Shown: positions 47,476 to 59,718, counted from the stretch's first letter. The stretch: 64,000 bases of DNA from Triticum aestivum (GCF_018294505.1 NC_057801.1:204402562-204466561), one strand, 5' to 3'. Program-made: numbers and translations. The notes: a model not told the origin generated them from the letters alone.

Positions 47476-49203
47476 ATGTCGACTGCAGGATTGAAGAACG
47501 TATCCTGCCCCATCTTTGACGGTCATGAGTATCCCCGTTGGAAGGCCATGATGAAGAAGCGACTCATGGCTATGGACAGCGAACTGTGGACCGTCACTGA
47601 GATTGGTCTTACCGATCTATGCAAGATGGCGGAGGTTGATGACATTCGCAAGTACACTCTACTGAACCTCACGGCAAAGGATGTCATCTGCTCATGTCTG
47701 TCCCGAAATCAGTTCAGGAACGTCATGCACCTCAATCACGCGAAGCTACTTTGGGACCGGCTTTCTGAGGTCTATGAAGGTCATCGTACTCGTCATGATC
47801 CTTGGTTTGAGGATTACAAGGATTCTCTCAAAGAGATGACTTTCGCACCTGAATCGTCATCCTCTTCACCGTGCCTCATGGCAGAATGTGCCAAGGTAAC
47901 TGAATCCTACCTTTCTGAATCTAGTGATGATGAATCAGGTGATGAATTTGGCCCCAGCTATGTCAAACTTGCTTCCCTTGCCACTAAACAACAAAGAGCT
48001 TTGGAAAAAGTTCAATACATGCTTAATAAGAGCGATGATATGTTGGGTGAAGAAATGGATCAGTAAAAAGCATTGGCTGAGAGTCTTTAGAGACTTCATT
48101 CCAAGTTTGACGCCCTTCAAGATCAACATAATACTCTCTTGTCTGATCACGAGAAGCTTTCTTCTGAATCTCTTCAAAGAAAGCAAGATCTTGAAAAGCT
48201 AAGAGTGGATTATGAAGATCTTCAGAAGGAGTGCGATTCATTACTTGCTCAACAAATCAGCGCTACCCAGGAAGAATTTGTTCCTCCATGTCTGAAGTGC
48301 ATTGAACGAGAAACTGCTAATTCTTCACCTGAATGTTCAAATGCTTCTAATGCTACAAATTCTTCATATGTCTCTGCTGTCACTAATTCCTCATCTGAGG
48401 ACAATGCAAGTATCACTGATGATGCAGGGCTGAAGGAATTGTACATGACAGGCATGTACAAAAGCCTCAAAGGGCATCAGACTCTTTGTGATGTGCTCAA
48501 AAAGCAGATCCTTAACAGAAACCCTAGGAAAGAGGGTATTGCCTTTGAGAGGAAACTCAATGCTGATGGAACATATTGGACGCTTGAGCAGTACCCCAAA
48601 ACCTCATGGGTTGCTGCAAAGGGACCTCCAGTTGATCCATCCAACTTATCTGGCTTTACATGTGAATCTCCTCATTCTTTTGATGAGTCATTTGACTCTA
48701 ACTATAAACTATTCAAAAATCAGAATGGAGAAGTATTTGCTAGATATGTTAGGACTAACTACAGGAACGGTTCCCCTATGAAGAAAATCTGGGTTCCCAA
48801 AAGTTGCCTTGAAAGTCTTCAGGTGAATGTCCTCATGACACCACCTATGATGAAAAGGAACTCCAGATCAAATTCTTCATATGAACCAAATTCTTCATAT
48901 GGATCCAAATCCTCACATGGATCAAATTCCTCAAAAGGATCAAAGTCCTCATATGATCATCATCGTGCTAACCCTTCTGTTTCACAGGGTAGAGCTAAGG
49001 ACTATGAATATGTGCATTATTCTTCAAATCATTATGTTCATAAGTCCTCGAAGAATTTCTCTGCTTATTCATATGCTTACCCTAACCCATCTTATGTGAA
49101 ACGAAGTGGATTGGCGTCCATGCCACCTTTCTCATCTGGTGCTCGCAGAGTGATGAATTCTTTGCCACCCCTCCAGATGTGGGTGGTGAAGAAAAAGAAC
49201 TAA
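47476..49203 (+). pseudogene. gag: Copia-3 gag with two in-frame stops
   Basis: One continuous frame of 575 codons starts at ATG 47476, 53 bases after the primer site. The N-terminal part has the Copia gag pattern (PIFDGHEYPRWKAMMKKRL, then LWDRLSEVYEG). TAA at 48064-48066 and TAG near 48088-48090 interrupt it without any shift. The C-terminal half holds a coiled-coil-like Lys/Leu/Glu segment, a KKIWVPKS block and a serine-rich repeat (48871-48960). No CCHC zinc knuckle is evident before the frame ends. Gag would form the particle. Gypsy-4 lies 137 bases downstream. Confidence 0.82.
48871..48960 (+). repeat. 18-bp tandem repeat in Copia-3 gag, five copies
   Basis: Unit AATTCTTCATATGGATCC with variants, in frame, encoding a six-residue serine-rich repeat (N/K-S-S-x-x-x). 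Five units fill 90 bases. Confidence 0.8.
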
Positions 49204-49340
49204 TCTCTTATGCAGGGTCAGGTCTCCAGTCGTGCTCAAAACGACTGAAGAATTTGCTGGAGACCTGAATAGTGCCTGATAGGACGCAGGCTAATCATGA
49301 TGAAATGAACCTTCATTTCACACGTCCTCCTACTGATTAC

Positions 49341-50852
49341 TGATGACCCACAAGTATAGGGGATCTATCGTAGTCCTTTCGATAAGTAAGAGTGTCGAAC
49401 CCAACGAGGAGCAGAAGGAAATGATAAGCGGTTTTCAGCAAGGTATTCTCTGCAAGTACTGAAATAAGTGGTAACAGATAGTTTTGTGATAAGATAAATT
49501 GTAACGAGCAACAAGTAACAAAAGTAAATAAAGTGCAGCAAGGTGGCCCAATCCTTTTTGTAACAAAGGACAAGCCTGGACAAACTCTTATAATAGGAAA
49601 AGCGCTCCTGAGGACACATGGGAATATCCTCAAGCTAGTTTTCATCACACTCATATGATTCACGTTCGGTACTTTGATAATTTGATATGTGGGTGGACCG
49701 GTGCTTGGGTGTTGTTCTTACTTGAACAAGCATCCCACTTATGATTAACCTCTATTGCAAGCATCCGCAACTACAAAAAAAGTATTAAGGTAAACCTAAC
49801 CATAGCATGAAACATATGGATCCAAATCAGCCCCTTACGAAGCAACGCATAAACTAGGGTTTAAGCTTCTGTCACTCTAGCAACCCATCATCTACTTATT
49901 ACTTCCCAATGCCTTCCTCTAGGCCCAAATAATGGTGAAGTGTTATGTAGTCGACGTTCACATAACACCACTAGAGGTTAGACAACATACATCTTATCAA
50001 AATATCGAACGAATACCAAATTCACATGACTACTAATAGCAAGACTTCTCCCTTGTCCTCAGGAACAAACGTAACTACTCACAAAGCATATTCATGTTCA
50101 TAATCAGAGGGGTAATAATGTGCATAAAGGATCTGAACATATGATCTTCCACCAAATAAACCAACTAGCATCAACTACAAGGAGTAATCAACACTACTAG
50201 CAACCTACTAGCACCAATCCCGGACTTGGAGACAAGAATTGGATACAAGAGATGAACTAGGGTTTGGAGATGAGATGGTGCTGGTGAAGATGTTGATGGA
50301 GATTGCCCTCTCCCGATGAGAGGAGCGTTGGTGATGACGATGGTGATGATTTCCCCCTCCCGGAGGGAAGTGTCCCCGGCAGAACAGCTCTGCCGGAGCC
50401 CTAGATTGGTTCCGCCAAGGTTCCGCCTCGTGGCGGCGGAGTCTCGTCCCGAAAGGTTGCCTTCTATTTTTTTCTCATCGAAAGACTTCATATAGGAGAA
50501 GATGGGCGTCGGAGAGCCACCAGGGGGCCCACGAGGTAGGGGGCGCCCTAGGGGGGCGGCCCCCACCCTCGTGAGCAGGGTGTGGGCCCCTGGCCTTCAT
50601 CTTTGGCGATGATTTTTCTTTATTTATTTTAAGGTATTCCGTGGAGTTTCAGGACTTTTGGAGTTGCGCAGAATAGGCCTCCAATATTTGCTCCTTTTCC
50701 AGCCCAGAATTCCAGCTGCCGGCATTCTCCCTCTTCATGTAAACCTTGTAAAATAAGAGAGAATAGCCATAAGTATTGTGACATAACGTGAAATAACAGC
50801 CCATAATGCAATAAATATTGATATAAAAGCATGATGCAAAATGGACGTATCA
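49341..50852 (-). repeat. Gypsy-4 3' LTR (left copy)
   Basis: TGATGACCC to GGACGTATCA, 1512 bp. The palindrome is at 50520-50593, with the TATA-like CCTATATGAAG next to it on the element strand (about 50486-50496). Confidence 0.93.
50520..50593 (-). promoter_or_regulatory. GC-rich palindrome upstream of the LTR TATA box (Gypsy-4, left LTR)
   Basis: Outer arms CCAGGGGGCCC/GGGCCCCTGG and next arms CACGAGG/CTCGTG match the right LTR; the centre differs by a few bases (GGCGGCCCCC). Confidence 0.55.
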
Positions 50853-50866
50853 ACTCCCCCAAGCTT
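50853..50866 (-). other. Gypsy-4 polypurine tract
   Basis: AAGCTTGGGGGAGT on the element strand abuts the 3' LTR. Identical to the Gypsy-1 tract. Further copies of the core are at 52359-52371 and 57532-57544. Confidence 0.85.
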
Positions 50867-52400
50867 AGACCTCGCTTGTCCTCAAGCGAAAAGCCGATAA
50901 CAATAAATATGTCCTCATGTTTAGAGGTAGAGGCGTCGATAAAAATAAAATACGGACATGAAGGCATCATGATTATTTCATAAACAGCAACATATATAGA
51001 TTTTGTCATATGATTACTCATGTTCAAGTGATGATCTTTTCACAAAGCCAAAGTATGAATCAGAAACCTTATTGAGCACCAACAAATTATAACCTCAGTC
51101 ATTGAAGCAATTGCAATTTATCATAACATCGGAAAGAGTCTATGTCAGAGCTTAAAAGCAAGTCCACATACTCAACTATCACTTAGTCCTTCATAATTGC
51201 TAACACTCACGCAATACTTGTGGTTACGGAGTTTTAATCGGACACAGAGAAAGATAGGGGCTTATAGTTTTGCCCCACAACCTTTTACCTCAAGGGTAAT
51301 GTCAACAATAATAATTCATGCTCCCCTACATCCAATTAGATATATATATCATGTACTTTCCAACATGCTGAGCTTGCCAAAGGATAAAATGAAAAAGGAA
51401 AGGTGAAGATCACCGTGACTCTTGCATAAGGTAGAGGATAATAATAAAAGATAGGCCCTTCGCAGAGGGAAGCAGAGGTTGTCATGCGCGTTTAGGGTTG
51501 ATGCACAAAATCTTAATGCAAAAGAACGTCACTTTATATTGCCCCTTGTATGTGGACCTTTATTATGCAGTCCGTCGCTTTTATTGCGTCCACAACAAGT
51601 TCGTACAAAGCTTATTTCTCTGCACTAATAAGTCATGCATATTTAGAGAGCAATTTTTATTGCTTGCACCGATGACAACTTACTTGAAGGATCTTACTCA
51701 ATCCATAGGTAGATATGGTGGACTCTCATGGCAAAACTGGTTTAAGGGTATTTGGAAGCACAAGTAGTATTTCTACTTGGTGCTGAGAATTTGGCTAGCA
51801 TGAGGGGGAAAGGCAAGCTCAACACGGTAGAGGATCCATGACAACATACTTTATCTCAGATGTAAGAAAACATAACTCATTATGTTGTCTTCCTTGTCCA
51901 ACCTCAACTCTTTAGCATGTCATATTTTAATGAGTGCTCCCAATCATAAAAGATGTCAATGATAATATATCTATATGTGAAACCTCTCTTTCCTTATTAC
52001 TTCCTATTAATTGCAACGATGACCAAAGCTATATTTGCCAACTCCCAACAACTTTTAATCATCATACTCTTTCTATGTGAAGTCATTACTTTCACTAAGA
52101 TCAATATGAACTCTTTGATTCTTTTTATTCTTTTTCTTCTAATCACCCAAGATCATGGCAAAATACTCAAGCCCTTGACTCAACACTAATCTTTATTATA
52201 TAGCTCACGGACTCGATTACAAAGAAGGATCATAAAGCAAAACTCAAAACTAGATCATGCCATGACTTTATTCTACTAAATCAAGATACTACTAAAAGGA
52301 TCGAACTAAGAAAAACGGTAAAGATAGGAGTTGTGATGGTGATACGATACCAGGGCACCTCCCCCAAGCTTGGCAGTTGCCAAGGGGAGTGCCCATACCC
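50867..52400 (-). other. Gypsy-4 non-coding 3' region
   Basis: Homologous to 1957-3470 of Gypsy-1; no gene is supported. A copy of the polypurine core is at 52359-52371, just downstream of the accessory ORF stop on the element strand. Confidence 0.75.
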
Positions 52401-52406
52401 ATGTGA

Positions 52407-52928
52407 TTATGTCTCCTTCTTTGTTGTTGGCGGTGGAGGTGTTGTTGATGATGCAAGCTTGTCGTCCACCTTCCATGGCATAGGCTCACCATCATAGAAG
52501 GATGATCGAGTCTCCGGAATCCTCAAATCTGCAGCCAAACTCATCCTTTTGAATCTATATTCATACTCACAGTTTTGGTTTTGCAGATCATAGATTTGGG
52601 CTTGGAGGTGCTCGATCTTCTCATGTAGCTTGAAGATGGCCTCCTCGGTCTTCTTGGCATCCGGCTCGTAGTTGTTGGTGAACTCCGCGAGCATCTTGTG
52701 GGTAGCGTTGATTCCACGCTCCACCATCCCCTGGCACTTGAAAACTTGTTGCTCCATTGCTTCGAGCCTCGACTCCACGCTTCCGGTTCCCTTTGGTCCC
52801 TCAACATCGCGGATGTGCAGCAACCCATCACGCATCTCAATGGTTTGAGGGTGTCGCAGCACCTCCGCGAGGTAAGGGTTGATCACCTTCTCGAAGAACT
52901 TGTCCTTGGAAGCACTTGGGGTCGTCAT
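52407..52928 (-). CDS. Gypsy-4 accessory ORF, coiled-coil protein of unknown function
   Basis: An intact frame of 173 codons starts at ATG 52928. The middle (about residues 50-130) is a heptad-like, charged region (VESRLEAMEQQVF, KTEEAIFKLHEKIEHLQAQI), predicted by eye as a coiled coil. A proline-rich tail ends TTKKET. I see no signal peptide, membrane segment, zinc finger or enzyme motif. It lies downstream of integrase in the same direction, where Athila elements may carry an env-like gene, but nothing here supports an envelope protein. A 99-bp inverted repeat and a TATA box precede it, so it may have its own promoter. The Gypsy-1 counterpart is a different sequence with a similar tail. Confidence 0.6.
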   Translation of the reverse strand: MTTPSASKDKFFEKVINPYLAEVLRHPQTIEMRDGLLHIRDVEGPKGTGSVESRLEAMEQQVFKCQGMVERGINATHKMLAEFTNNYEPDAKKTEEAIFKLHEKIEHLQAQIYDLQNQNCEYEYRFKRMSLAADLRIPETRSSFYDGEPMPWKVDDKLASSTTPPPPTTKKET

Positions 52929-53010
52929 GATGATCTAGACCTGTCAGAAAAACAGCTCGAAACAAGAACAGGGGAGATTTGCGTGATACGAGAGTCAAAA
53001 CCTTCGGGAG

Positions 53011-53160
53011 TATATATAATGAATTTTTACCGACCAAAATACGTATCGTGCAAGGAAACGGAGTCCGGAGGGCACACGAGGTGCTCACGAGGTAGGGGGC
53101 GCGCCCAGGGGGTAGGGCGCGCCCTCCACCCTCGTGGAGGCCTCGTGTCCTCCCCGGACT
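53011..53160 (-). promoter_or_regulatory. Candidate internal promoter of the Gypsy-4 accessory ORF
   Basis: On the element strand a 99-bp inverted repeat (53160-53062) is followed after 42 bases by ATTATATATA (53020-53011), then 83 bases to the accessory ATG at 52928. The repeat core CACGAGG...GGCGCGCCC...GGGCGCGCC...CCTCGTG is close to the LTR palindrome at 59279-59355. The promoter role is inferred from this likeness. Confidence 0.5.
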
Positions 53161-53424
53161 GCTACTTATTTTTCTATTTTTCTAAATATTCCAAAACGGA
53201 GAAATATTGCCTTAAAAATTGTTTTGGAGTCGGTTTACTTACCGTACCACATACCTATTCCTTTTCGGAGTCTGGAACGTTCTGGAAAGTGTCCCTTATG
53301 TATTCCTCCGGGGTTACGGTTTCAATAATATTAGTTTCAACATTTATAGGATTACCTGAGATATAGTGTTTGATCCTTTGACCGTTTACCACCTTCGGAT
53401 TTGTGCCTTCGAAGTTGTTGATTT

Positions 53425-53781
53425 TTATGGCACCGGAACGATAGACCTCCTCGATAACGTAGGGACCTTCCCATTTGGAGAGAAGTTTTCCTGCAAAAAT
53501 CTTAAACGAGAGTTGTATAGCAATACATAATCACCTACATTAAACTCACGCTTTTGTATCCTTTTGTCATGCCATCTTTTAACCTTTTCTTTAAACAACT
53601 TGGCATTTTCATAAGCTTGGGTTCTCCATTCATCAAGTGAGCTAATATCAAATAACCTCTTCTCACCGGCAAGTTTGAAATCATAGTTGAGCTCTTTAAT
53701 AGCCCAATATGCCTTATGTTCTAGTTCGAGAGGTAAGTGACAAGCTTTTCCATAAACCATTTTATACGGAGACATACCCAT
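53425..53781 (-). pseudogene. pol: Gypsy-4 integrase C-terminal piece, shifted frame
   Basis: Continues the integrase after a one-base loss near 53788 relative to Gypsy-1. It carries [20 protein letters not shown] and [11 protein letters not shown], the Athila-type C-terminal block. A second shift near 53490 (the LRF segment) ends it early. Confidence 0.8.
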
Positions 53782-56700
53782 AGGATTTTATATGCAGTTC
53801 TATAGGCCCATAATGCGTCATTCAGTTTCTTGGACCAATTCTTTCTAGACCTATTGACAGTCTTTTGCAAAATTAATTTGAGCTCTCTATTGCTCAATTC
53901 TACCTGACCACTAGACTGCGGGTGATATGGAGATGCAATTCTATGATTAACGTCATATTTAGCAAGCATCTTACGGAAAGCACCATGAATAAAGTGTGAA
54001 CCACCATCAGTCATTAAATATCTAGGGACTCCAAACCTCGGAAAAATAACTTCCTTAAGCATTTTAATAGAAGTGTTATGATCAGCACTACTAGTTGGAA
54101 TAGCTTCTACCCACTTAGTAACGTAATCAACAGCAACTAAAATATGTGTATATCCATTAGAGGCAGGAAAAGGTCCCATATAATCAAAGCCCCAAACATC
54201 AAATGGTTCAATAACAAGTGAATAATTCATAGGCATTTCTTGACGTCTACTAATATTACCAATTCTTTGACATTCATCGCAAGACAAAACAAACTTACGG
54301 GCATCCTTGAAGAGAGTAGGCCAATAAAAACCGGATTGCAATACCTTATGTGCAGTTCTATCTCCAGCGTGGTGTCCTCCATAAGCTTCGGAGTGACACT
54401 TGCGTAGGATCTGTTCCTGTTCATGCTCAGGTACACAACGTCTAATAACACCATCTACTCCTTCTTTATAAAGATGTGGGTCATCCCAAAAGTAATGTCG
54501 CAAGTCATAGAAAAACTTTTTCTTTTGTTGGTATGTGAAGCTAGGTGGTATAAATTTAGCAACAATATAATTAGCATAATCAGCATACCATGGAGTGCTA
54601 CGAGAAGTGCTTATGACATTTAATTGTTCATCAGGAAAGCTATCATCAATAGGTAGTGGGTCATCAAGAACATTCTCTAACCTAGATAAGTTGTCTGCAA
54701 CGGGGTTCTCAGCTCCTTTTCTATCAACAATATGCAAATCAAATTCTTGCAGCAAGAGAACCCATCTAATAAGTCTAGGTTTTGCATCTTTCTTTTCCAT
54801 AAGATATTTAATAGCAGCATGATCTGTGTGAATAGTTACTTTAGAATCAACAATATAGGGTCTGAATTTATCACAAGCAAATACAACTGCTAAAAGTTCC
54901 TTTTCGGTAGTAGCATAATTTCTTTGAGCATTGTCTAGAGTCTTACTAGCATAATGGATAACATTTAATTTCTTATCAACTCTTTGCCCTAGAACAGCAC
55001 CTACAGCATAATCACTAGCATCACACATAATTTCAAAGGGTAAATTCCAATCAGGTGGCTGAACAACAGGTGCAGAGACTAATGCTTTCTTAAGTATTTC
55101 AAATGCTTCTACACAATCATCATCAAAGACAAATGGTACATCTTTTTGTAATAAATTAGTCAGAGGCCGAGAGATTTTTGAGAAGTCCTTAATGAACCTC
55201 CTATAAAATCCGGCGTGACCAAGGAAACTTCTTATACCTTTGATGTCCTTGGGACATGGCATCTTTTCAATAGCATCAACCTTGGCTTTATCAACTTCAA
55301 TACCTCTTTCAGAAACTTTGTGCCCCAAGACAATACCTTCATTAACCATAAAGTGGCACTTTTCCCAATTCAAGACAAGATTAGTTTCTTCACATCTCTG
55401 CAAAACTCGAGCAAGATTGCTCAAGCAATCATCAAAAGAGGAACCATAGACGGAAAAGTCGTCCATGAAAACCTCACAAATTTTCTCACAAAAGTCAGAG
55501 AATATAGCCATCATGCATCTTTGAAAGGTAGCAGGTGCATTACATAAACCGAAAGGCATACGTCTATAAGCAAAAGTACCAAAAGGGCATGTAAAAGTAG
55601 TCTTTGATTGATCTTTAGCCGACACAGGTATTTGAGAAAAACCAGAATAACCATCTAGAAAGCAATAATGTGTATGTTTGCATAATCTTTCTAGCATTTG
55701 ATCAACAAAAGGTAAGGGATAATGATCTTTCTTAGTAGCCTTATTTAATTTGCGGAAATCAATTACCATCCTATAACCTGTGATAATTCTTTGCGGAATC
55801 AATTCATCTTTATCATTAGGGACAACAGTAATACCTCCCTTCTTAGGGACACAATGGACAGGACTTACCCACTGACTATCAGCAACGGGATAAATTATAC
55901 CTGCCTCCAGAAGCTTGAGTATTTCCTTTCTTACCACTTCTTTCATTTTAGGATTCAAACGTCGTTGAGGATCACAAACTGGTTTAGCATCCGCTTCCAA
56001 ATTTATTTTATGTTGACATAGAGTGGGACTGATGCCCTTAAGATCATCCAGAGTATATCCAATAGCGGCACGGTGCTTTTTCAGAGTTTTCAATAATCTT
56101 TCTTCTTCATGCTCTGAAAGGTTAGCACTAATAATGATAGGATATATTTTCTTTTCATCAAGATAAGCATATTTAAGATTATTAGGCAATGGTTTAAGCT
56201 CAAACACGGGATCACCTTTGGGTGGAGGAGGATCCCCTAGGATTTCAACAGGCAAATTGTGTTGCAGAATAGGTTCCTGTTTAAAGAATACTTCATCTAT
56301 TCCTCTTTCATTCATGAACATATCATTTTCATGGTCTAGCAAATAATGTTCTAAAGGATCACTAGGAGGTACGACAATAGAAGCAAGACCAATAATTTCA
56401 TCCTTACTAGGAAATTCTTCCTCATGATGTTGTTTACTAAATTTAGAGAAATTAAACTCATGAACCATATCATCCAAGCCAATAGTAACAACATTCTTTT
56501 TGCAGTCTATCTTAGCATTAACAGTATTCAAGAAGGGTCTACCAAATATAATGGGACAAAAGCTATCTTGTGGAGAACCAAGAACAAGAAAATCAGCGGG
56601 ATATTTGGTTTTTCCACACAAGACTTCAACATCTCTAACAATTCCTATTGCAGATATAGTATCTCTATTGGCAAGTTTAATTGTAACATCAATATCTTCT

Positions 56701-57983
56701 AACTCAGCAGGTGCAATTTCATGCATAATTTCTTTGTATAAGTCAATGGGTATAACACTAGCACTAGCACCCATATCACATAATCCATGATAACAATGAT
56801 CTCCTATTTTAACAGAAATAACAGGCACGCCTACCATAGGTCTATGTTTATCTCTATCACAAGGTTTAGCAATTCTAGCAGTTTCACTAGAGAATTGAAT
56901 AACATGCCCATCAATATTATTAGACAAGAGATCTTTAACAATAGCAATATTAGGTTCTACTTTGACTTGCTCAGGAGGTGTATAAGTTCTAATATTGCTT
57001 TTATGAACAACAGTTGAAGCTTTAGCATGATCCTTCATTCTAACAGGGAAAGGTGGTTTCTCAACATAAGAAGTGGGAACAATAGGATCATTGTAAGTGA
57101 CAGTCTTTTCTTCAACTTTAATAGGTGCAGCTACTTTTACTTCTATGGGAGGATGATATTTAAACCACTTCTCCTTGGGGAGATTAACATAAGTAGCAAA
57201 AGATTCACAGAAAGAAACTACTATCTCAGAGTCAAGTCCATATTTAGTGCTAAACTTACGGAAAATATCGGTATCCATAAAAGATTTAACACAATCAAAC
57301 TTAGGTGTCATACCTGACTCCTTACCTTCGTCGAGGTCCCAATCTTCAGAGTTGCGTTTAATTCTATCCAATAAATTCCATCTAAATTCAATAGGCTTCA
57401 TCATAAAGGAGCCAGCACAAGAAGTATCGAGCATGGTGCGATTGTTATCAGAAAGCCGAGCATAAAAACTTTGCATAATTACTTCTCTTGCGAGCTCATG
57501 ATTGGGGCATGAATATAACATTGATTTAAGCCTCCCCCAAGCTTGAGCGATGCTTTCTCCTTCGCGAGGCCAAAAATTATATATATAATTGCGATCACGA
57601 TGAACAAGATGCATAGGGTAATACTTTTGATGAAATTCCAATTTCAATCTTTTATAGTTCCATGATCTCATATCATCACATAGCCTATACCATGTCAATG
57701 CATCTCCATTCAAAGATAAAGGGAAGGCCTTCTTCTTAACAACATCATCGGGTATACCTGCAAGCTTAAATAGTCCACAAACATCATCCACATAGCGTAG
57801 ATGTTCATCAGGATGCTTTGTTCCATCTCCTGTAAAAGTGTTAGCTAGCAGTTTTTCCATCAAACCCAAAGGAATTTCAAAAGGAGTTTCATTTTCAATA
57901 GGCTTAGTAGGTTGGGAAGGTTGAGGAGCAACTCTTTGCTCAACTGGACGGGGTGAAGATACCCGAACAAGCCCCTCAGACAA
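53782..57983 (-). CDS. pol: Gypsy-4 gag-pol polyprotein, long open frame
   Basis: The frame of 1420 codons (ending at 53721, the last part out of frame with the family) covers gag ([12 protein letters not shown], about residues 90-100), protease ([11 protein letters not shown], about 400), reverse transcriptase (VPKKGG, FMDD box about 839), RNase H (CDASDY about 986; HTDH about 1052) and integrase (CDECQR about 1236; Asp in FDYMGPF about 1268, Asp in MTDGGSHF about 1326, Glu in GQVELSN about 1361, D-35-E spacing). All catalytic residues I can check are present. The ATG at 57983 is probably not original: an upstream ATG at 57994 begins the Gypsy-1-like leader, but one base is missing near 57966. 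The 3' end is shifted, so the integrase tail is lost. Confidence 0.88.
57532..57544 (-). other. Copy of the polypurine core inside Gypsy-4 gag
   Basis: AAGCTTGGGGGAG on the element strand, identical to the terminal polypurine core and at the same place as in Gypsy-1 gag (8452-8464). Confidence 0.45.
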
Positions 57984-58071
57984 TTACTTTCCATAGTAAC
58001 AAGTGACAGAAAATTTCAGCACACTAAATAAATTTTTCCTTACCAAATTCCACCTACCCAAGGCGCTTCAC

Positions 58072-58089
58072 TCCCCGGCAATGGCACCA
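58072..58089 (-). other. Gypsy-4 primer binding site, mutated
   Basis: On the element strand TGGTGCCATTGCCGGGGA stands 11 bases after the 5' LTR. It differs from the tRNA-Asp site of Gypsy-1 and Gypsy-2 at two positions, both changes at CpG. Confidence 0.8.
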
Positions 58090-58100
58090 GAAAAGAGTCT

Positions 58101-59614
58101 TGATGACCCACAAGTATAGGGGATCTATCATAGTCCTTTCATAAGTAAGAGTGTTGAACCCAACGAGGAGCAGAAGGAAATGATAAGCGGTTTTCAGCAA
58201 GGTATTCTCTGCAAGTATTGAAATAAGTGGTAACAGCTAGTTTTGTGATAAGATAAATTGTAACGAGCAACAAGTAACAAAAGTAAATAAAGTGCAGCAA
58301 GGTGGCCCAATCCTTTTTGTAGCAAAGGACAAGCCTGGACAAACTCTTATAATAGGAAAAGCGCTCCCGAGGACACATGGGAATATCGTCAAGCTAGTTT
58401 TCATCACGCTCATATGATTCGCGTTCGGTACTTTGATAATTTGATATGTGGGTGGACCGGTGCTTGGGTGTTGTTCTTACTTGAACAAGCATCCCACTTA
58501 TGATTAACCTCTATTGCAAGCATCCGCAACTACAACAAAAGTATTAAGGTAAACCTAACCATAGCATGAAACATATGGATCCAAATCAGCCCCTTACGAA
58601 GCAACGCATAAACTAGGGTTTAAGCTTCTGTCACTCTAGCAACCCATCATCTACTTATTACTTCCCAATGCCTTCCTCTAGGCCCAAATAATGGTGAAGT
58701 GTTATGTAGTCGACGTTCACATAACACCACTAGAGGTTAGACAACATACATCTTATCAAAATATCGAACGAATACCAAATTCACATGACTACTAATAGCA
58801 AGACTTCTCCCTTGTCCTCGGGAACAAACGTAACTACTCACAAAGCATATTCATGTTCATAATCAGAGGGGTAATAATGTGCATAAAGGATCTGAACATA
58901 TGATCTTCCACCAAATAAACCAACTAGCATCAACTACAAGGAGTAATCAACACTACTAGCAACCTACTAGCACCAATCCCGGACTTGGAGACAAGAATTG
59001 GATACAAGAGATGAACTAGGGTTTGGAGATGAGATGGTGCTGGTGAAGATGTTGATGGAGATTGCCCTCTCCCGATGAGAGGAGCGTTGGTGATGACGAT
59101 GATGATGATTTCCCCCTCCCGGAGGGAAGTGTCCCCGGCAGAACAGCTCTGCCGGAGCCCTAGATTGGTTCCGCCAAGGTTCCGCCTCGTGGCGGCGGAG
59201 TCTCGTCCCGAAAGGTTGCCTTCTATTTTTTTCTCATCGAAAGACTTCATATAGGAGAAGATGGGCGTCGGAGAGCCACCAGGGGGGCCACGAGGTAGGG
59301 GGCGCGCCTAGGGGGCGCGCCCCCCACCCTCGTGAGCAGGGTGTGGGGCCCCTGGCCTTCATCTTTGGCGACGATTTTTCTTTATTTATTTTAAGGTATT
59401 CCGTGGAGTTTCAGGACTTTTGGAGTTGCGCGGAATAGGCCTCCAATATTTGCTCCTTTTCCAGCCCAGAATTCCAGCTGTCGGCATTCTCCCTCTTCAT
59501 GTAAACCTTGTAAAATAACAGAGAATAGCCATAAATATTGTGACATAATGTGAAATAACAGCCCATAATGCAATAAATATTGATATAAAAGCATGATGCA
59601 AAATGGACGTATCA
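58101..59614 (-). repeat. Gypsy-4 5' LTR (right copy)
   Basis: 1514 bp, same termini as the left copy with few differences. Palindrome at 59279-59355 and TATA-like CCTATATGAAG at 59245-59255 on the element strand. Confidence 0.93.
59279..59355 (-). promoter_or_regulatory. GC-rich palindrome upstream of the LTR TATA box (Gypsy-4, 5' LTR)
   Basis: Arms CCAGGGGGGCC/GGGGCCCCTGG, CACGAGG/CCTCGTG and GGGGGCGCGCC/GGCGCGCCCCC form an almost continuous stem around a short loop. The TATA-like box follows 24 bases later on the element strand. Confidence 0.6.
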
Positions 59615-59718
59615 ATTATCTGTTTACATTGCTTGATGAAATTGACCTGATGATACTGATGTCATATTCTTCACTGATGAAGTATATGAGTTTGTAAGCT
59701 GCACTTGTTCATCTACAG

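Larger units (their letters stand above)
49341..59614 (-). mobile_element. Gypsy-4: complete Athila-type LTR retrotransposon
   Basis: The element is 10,274 bp with LTRs of 1512 and 1514 bp. It is flanked by ATTAC (49336-49340) and ATTAT (59615-59619), a target duplication with one change. It sits between gag and pol of Copia-3 in the opposite orientation. Gag-pol is one open frame of 1420 codons apart from small shifts at both ends, so it is the best preserved coding copy in the window. The two LTRs are very similar, which suggests a recent insertion. It shares structure and internal sequence with Gypsy-1. Confidence 0.93.

Noticed and set aside
52407..52928. Accessory ORF as an envelope gene
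   Set aside because: The position fits Athila env-like genes, but there is no signal peptide or transmembrane segment; the protein looks like a soluble coiled coil.
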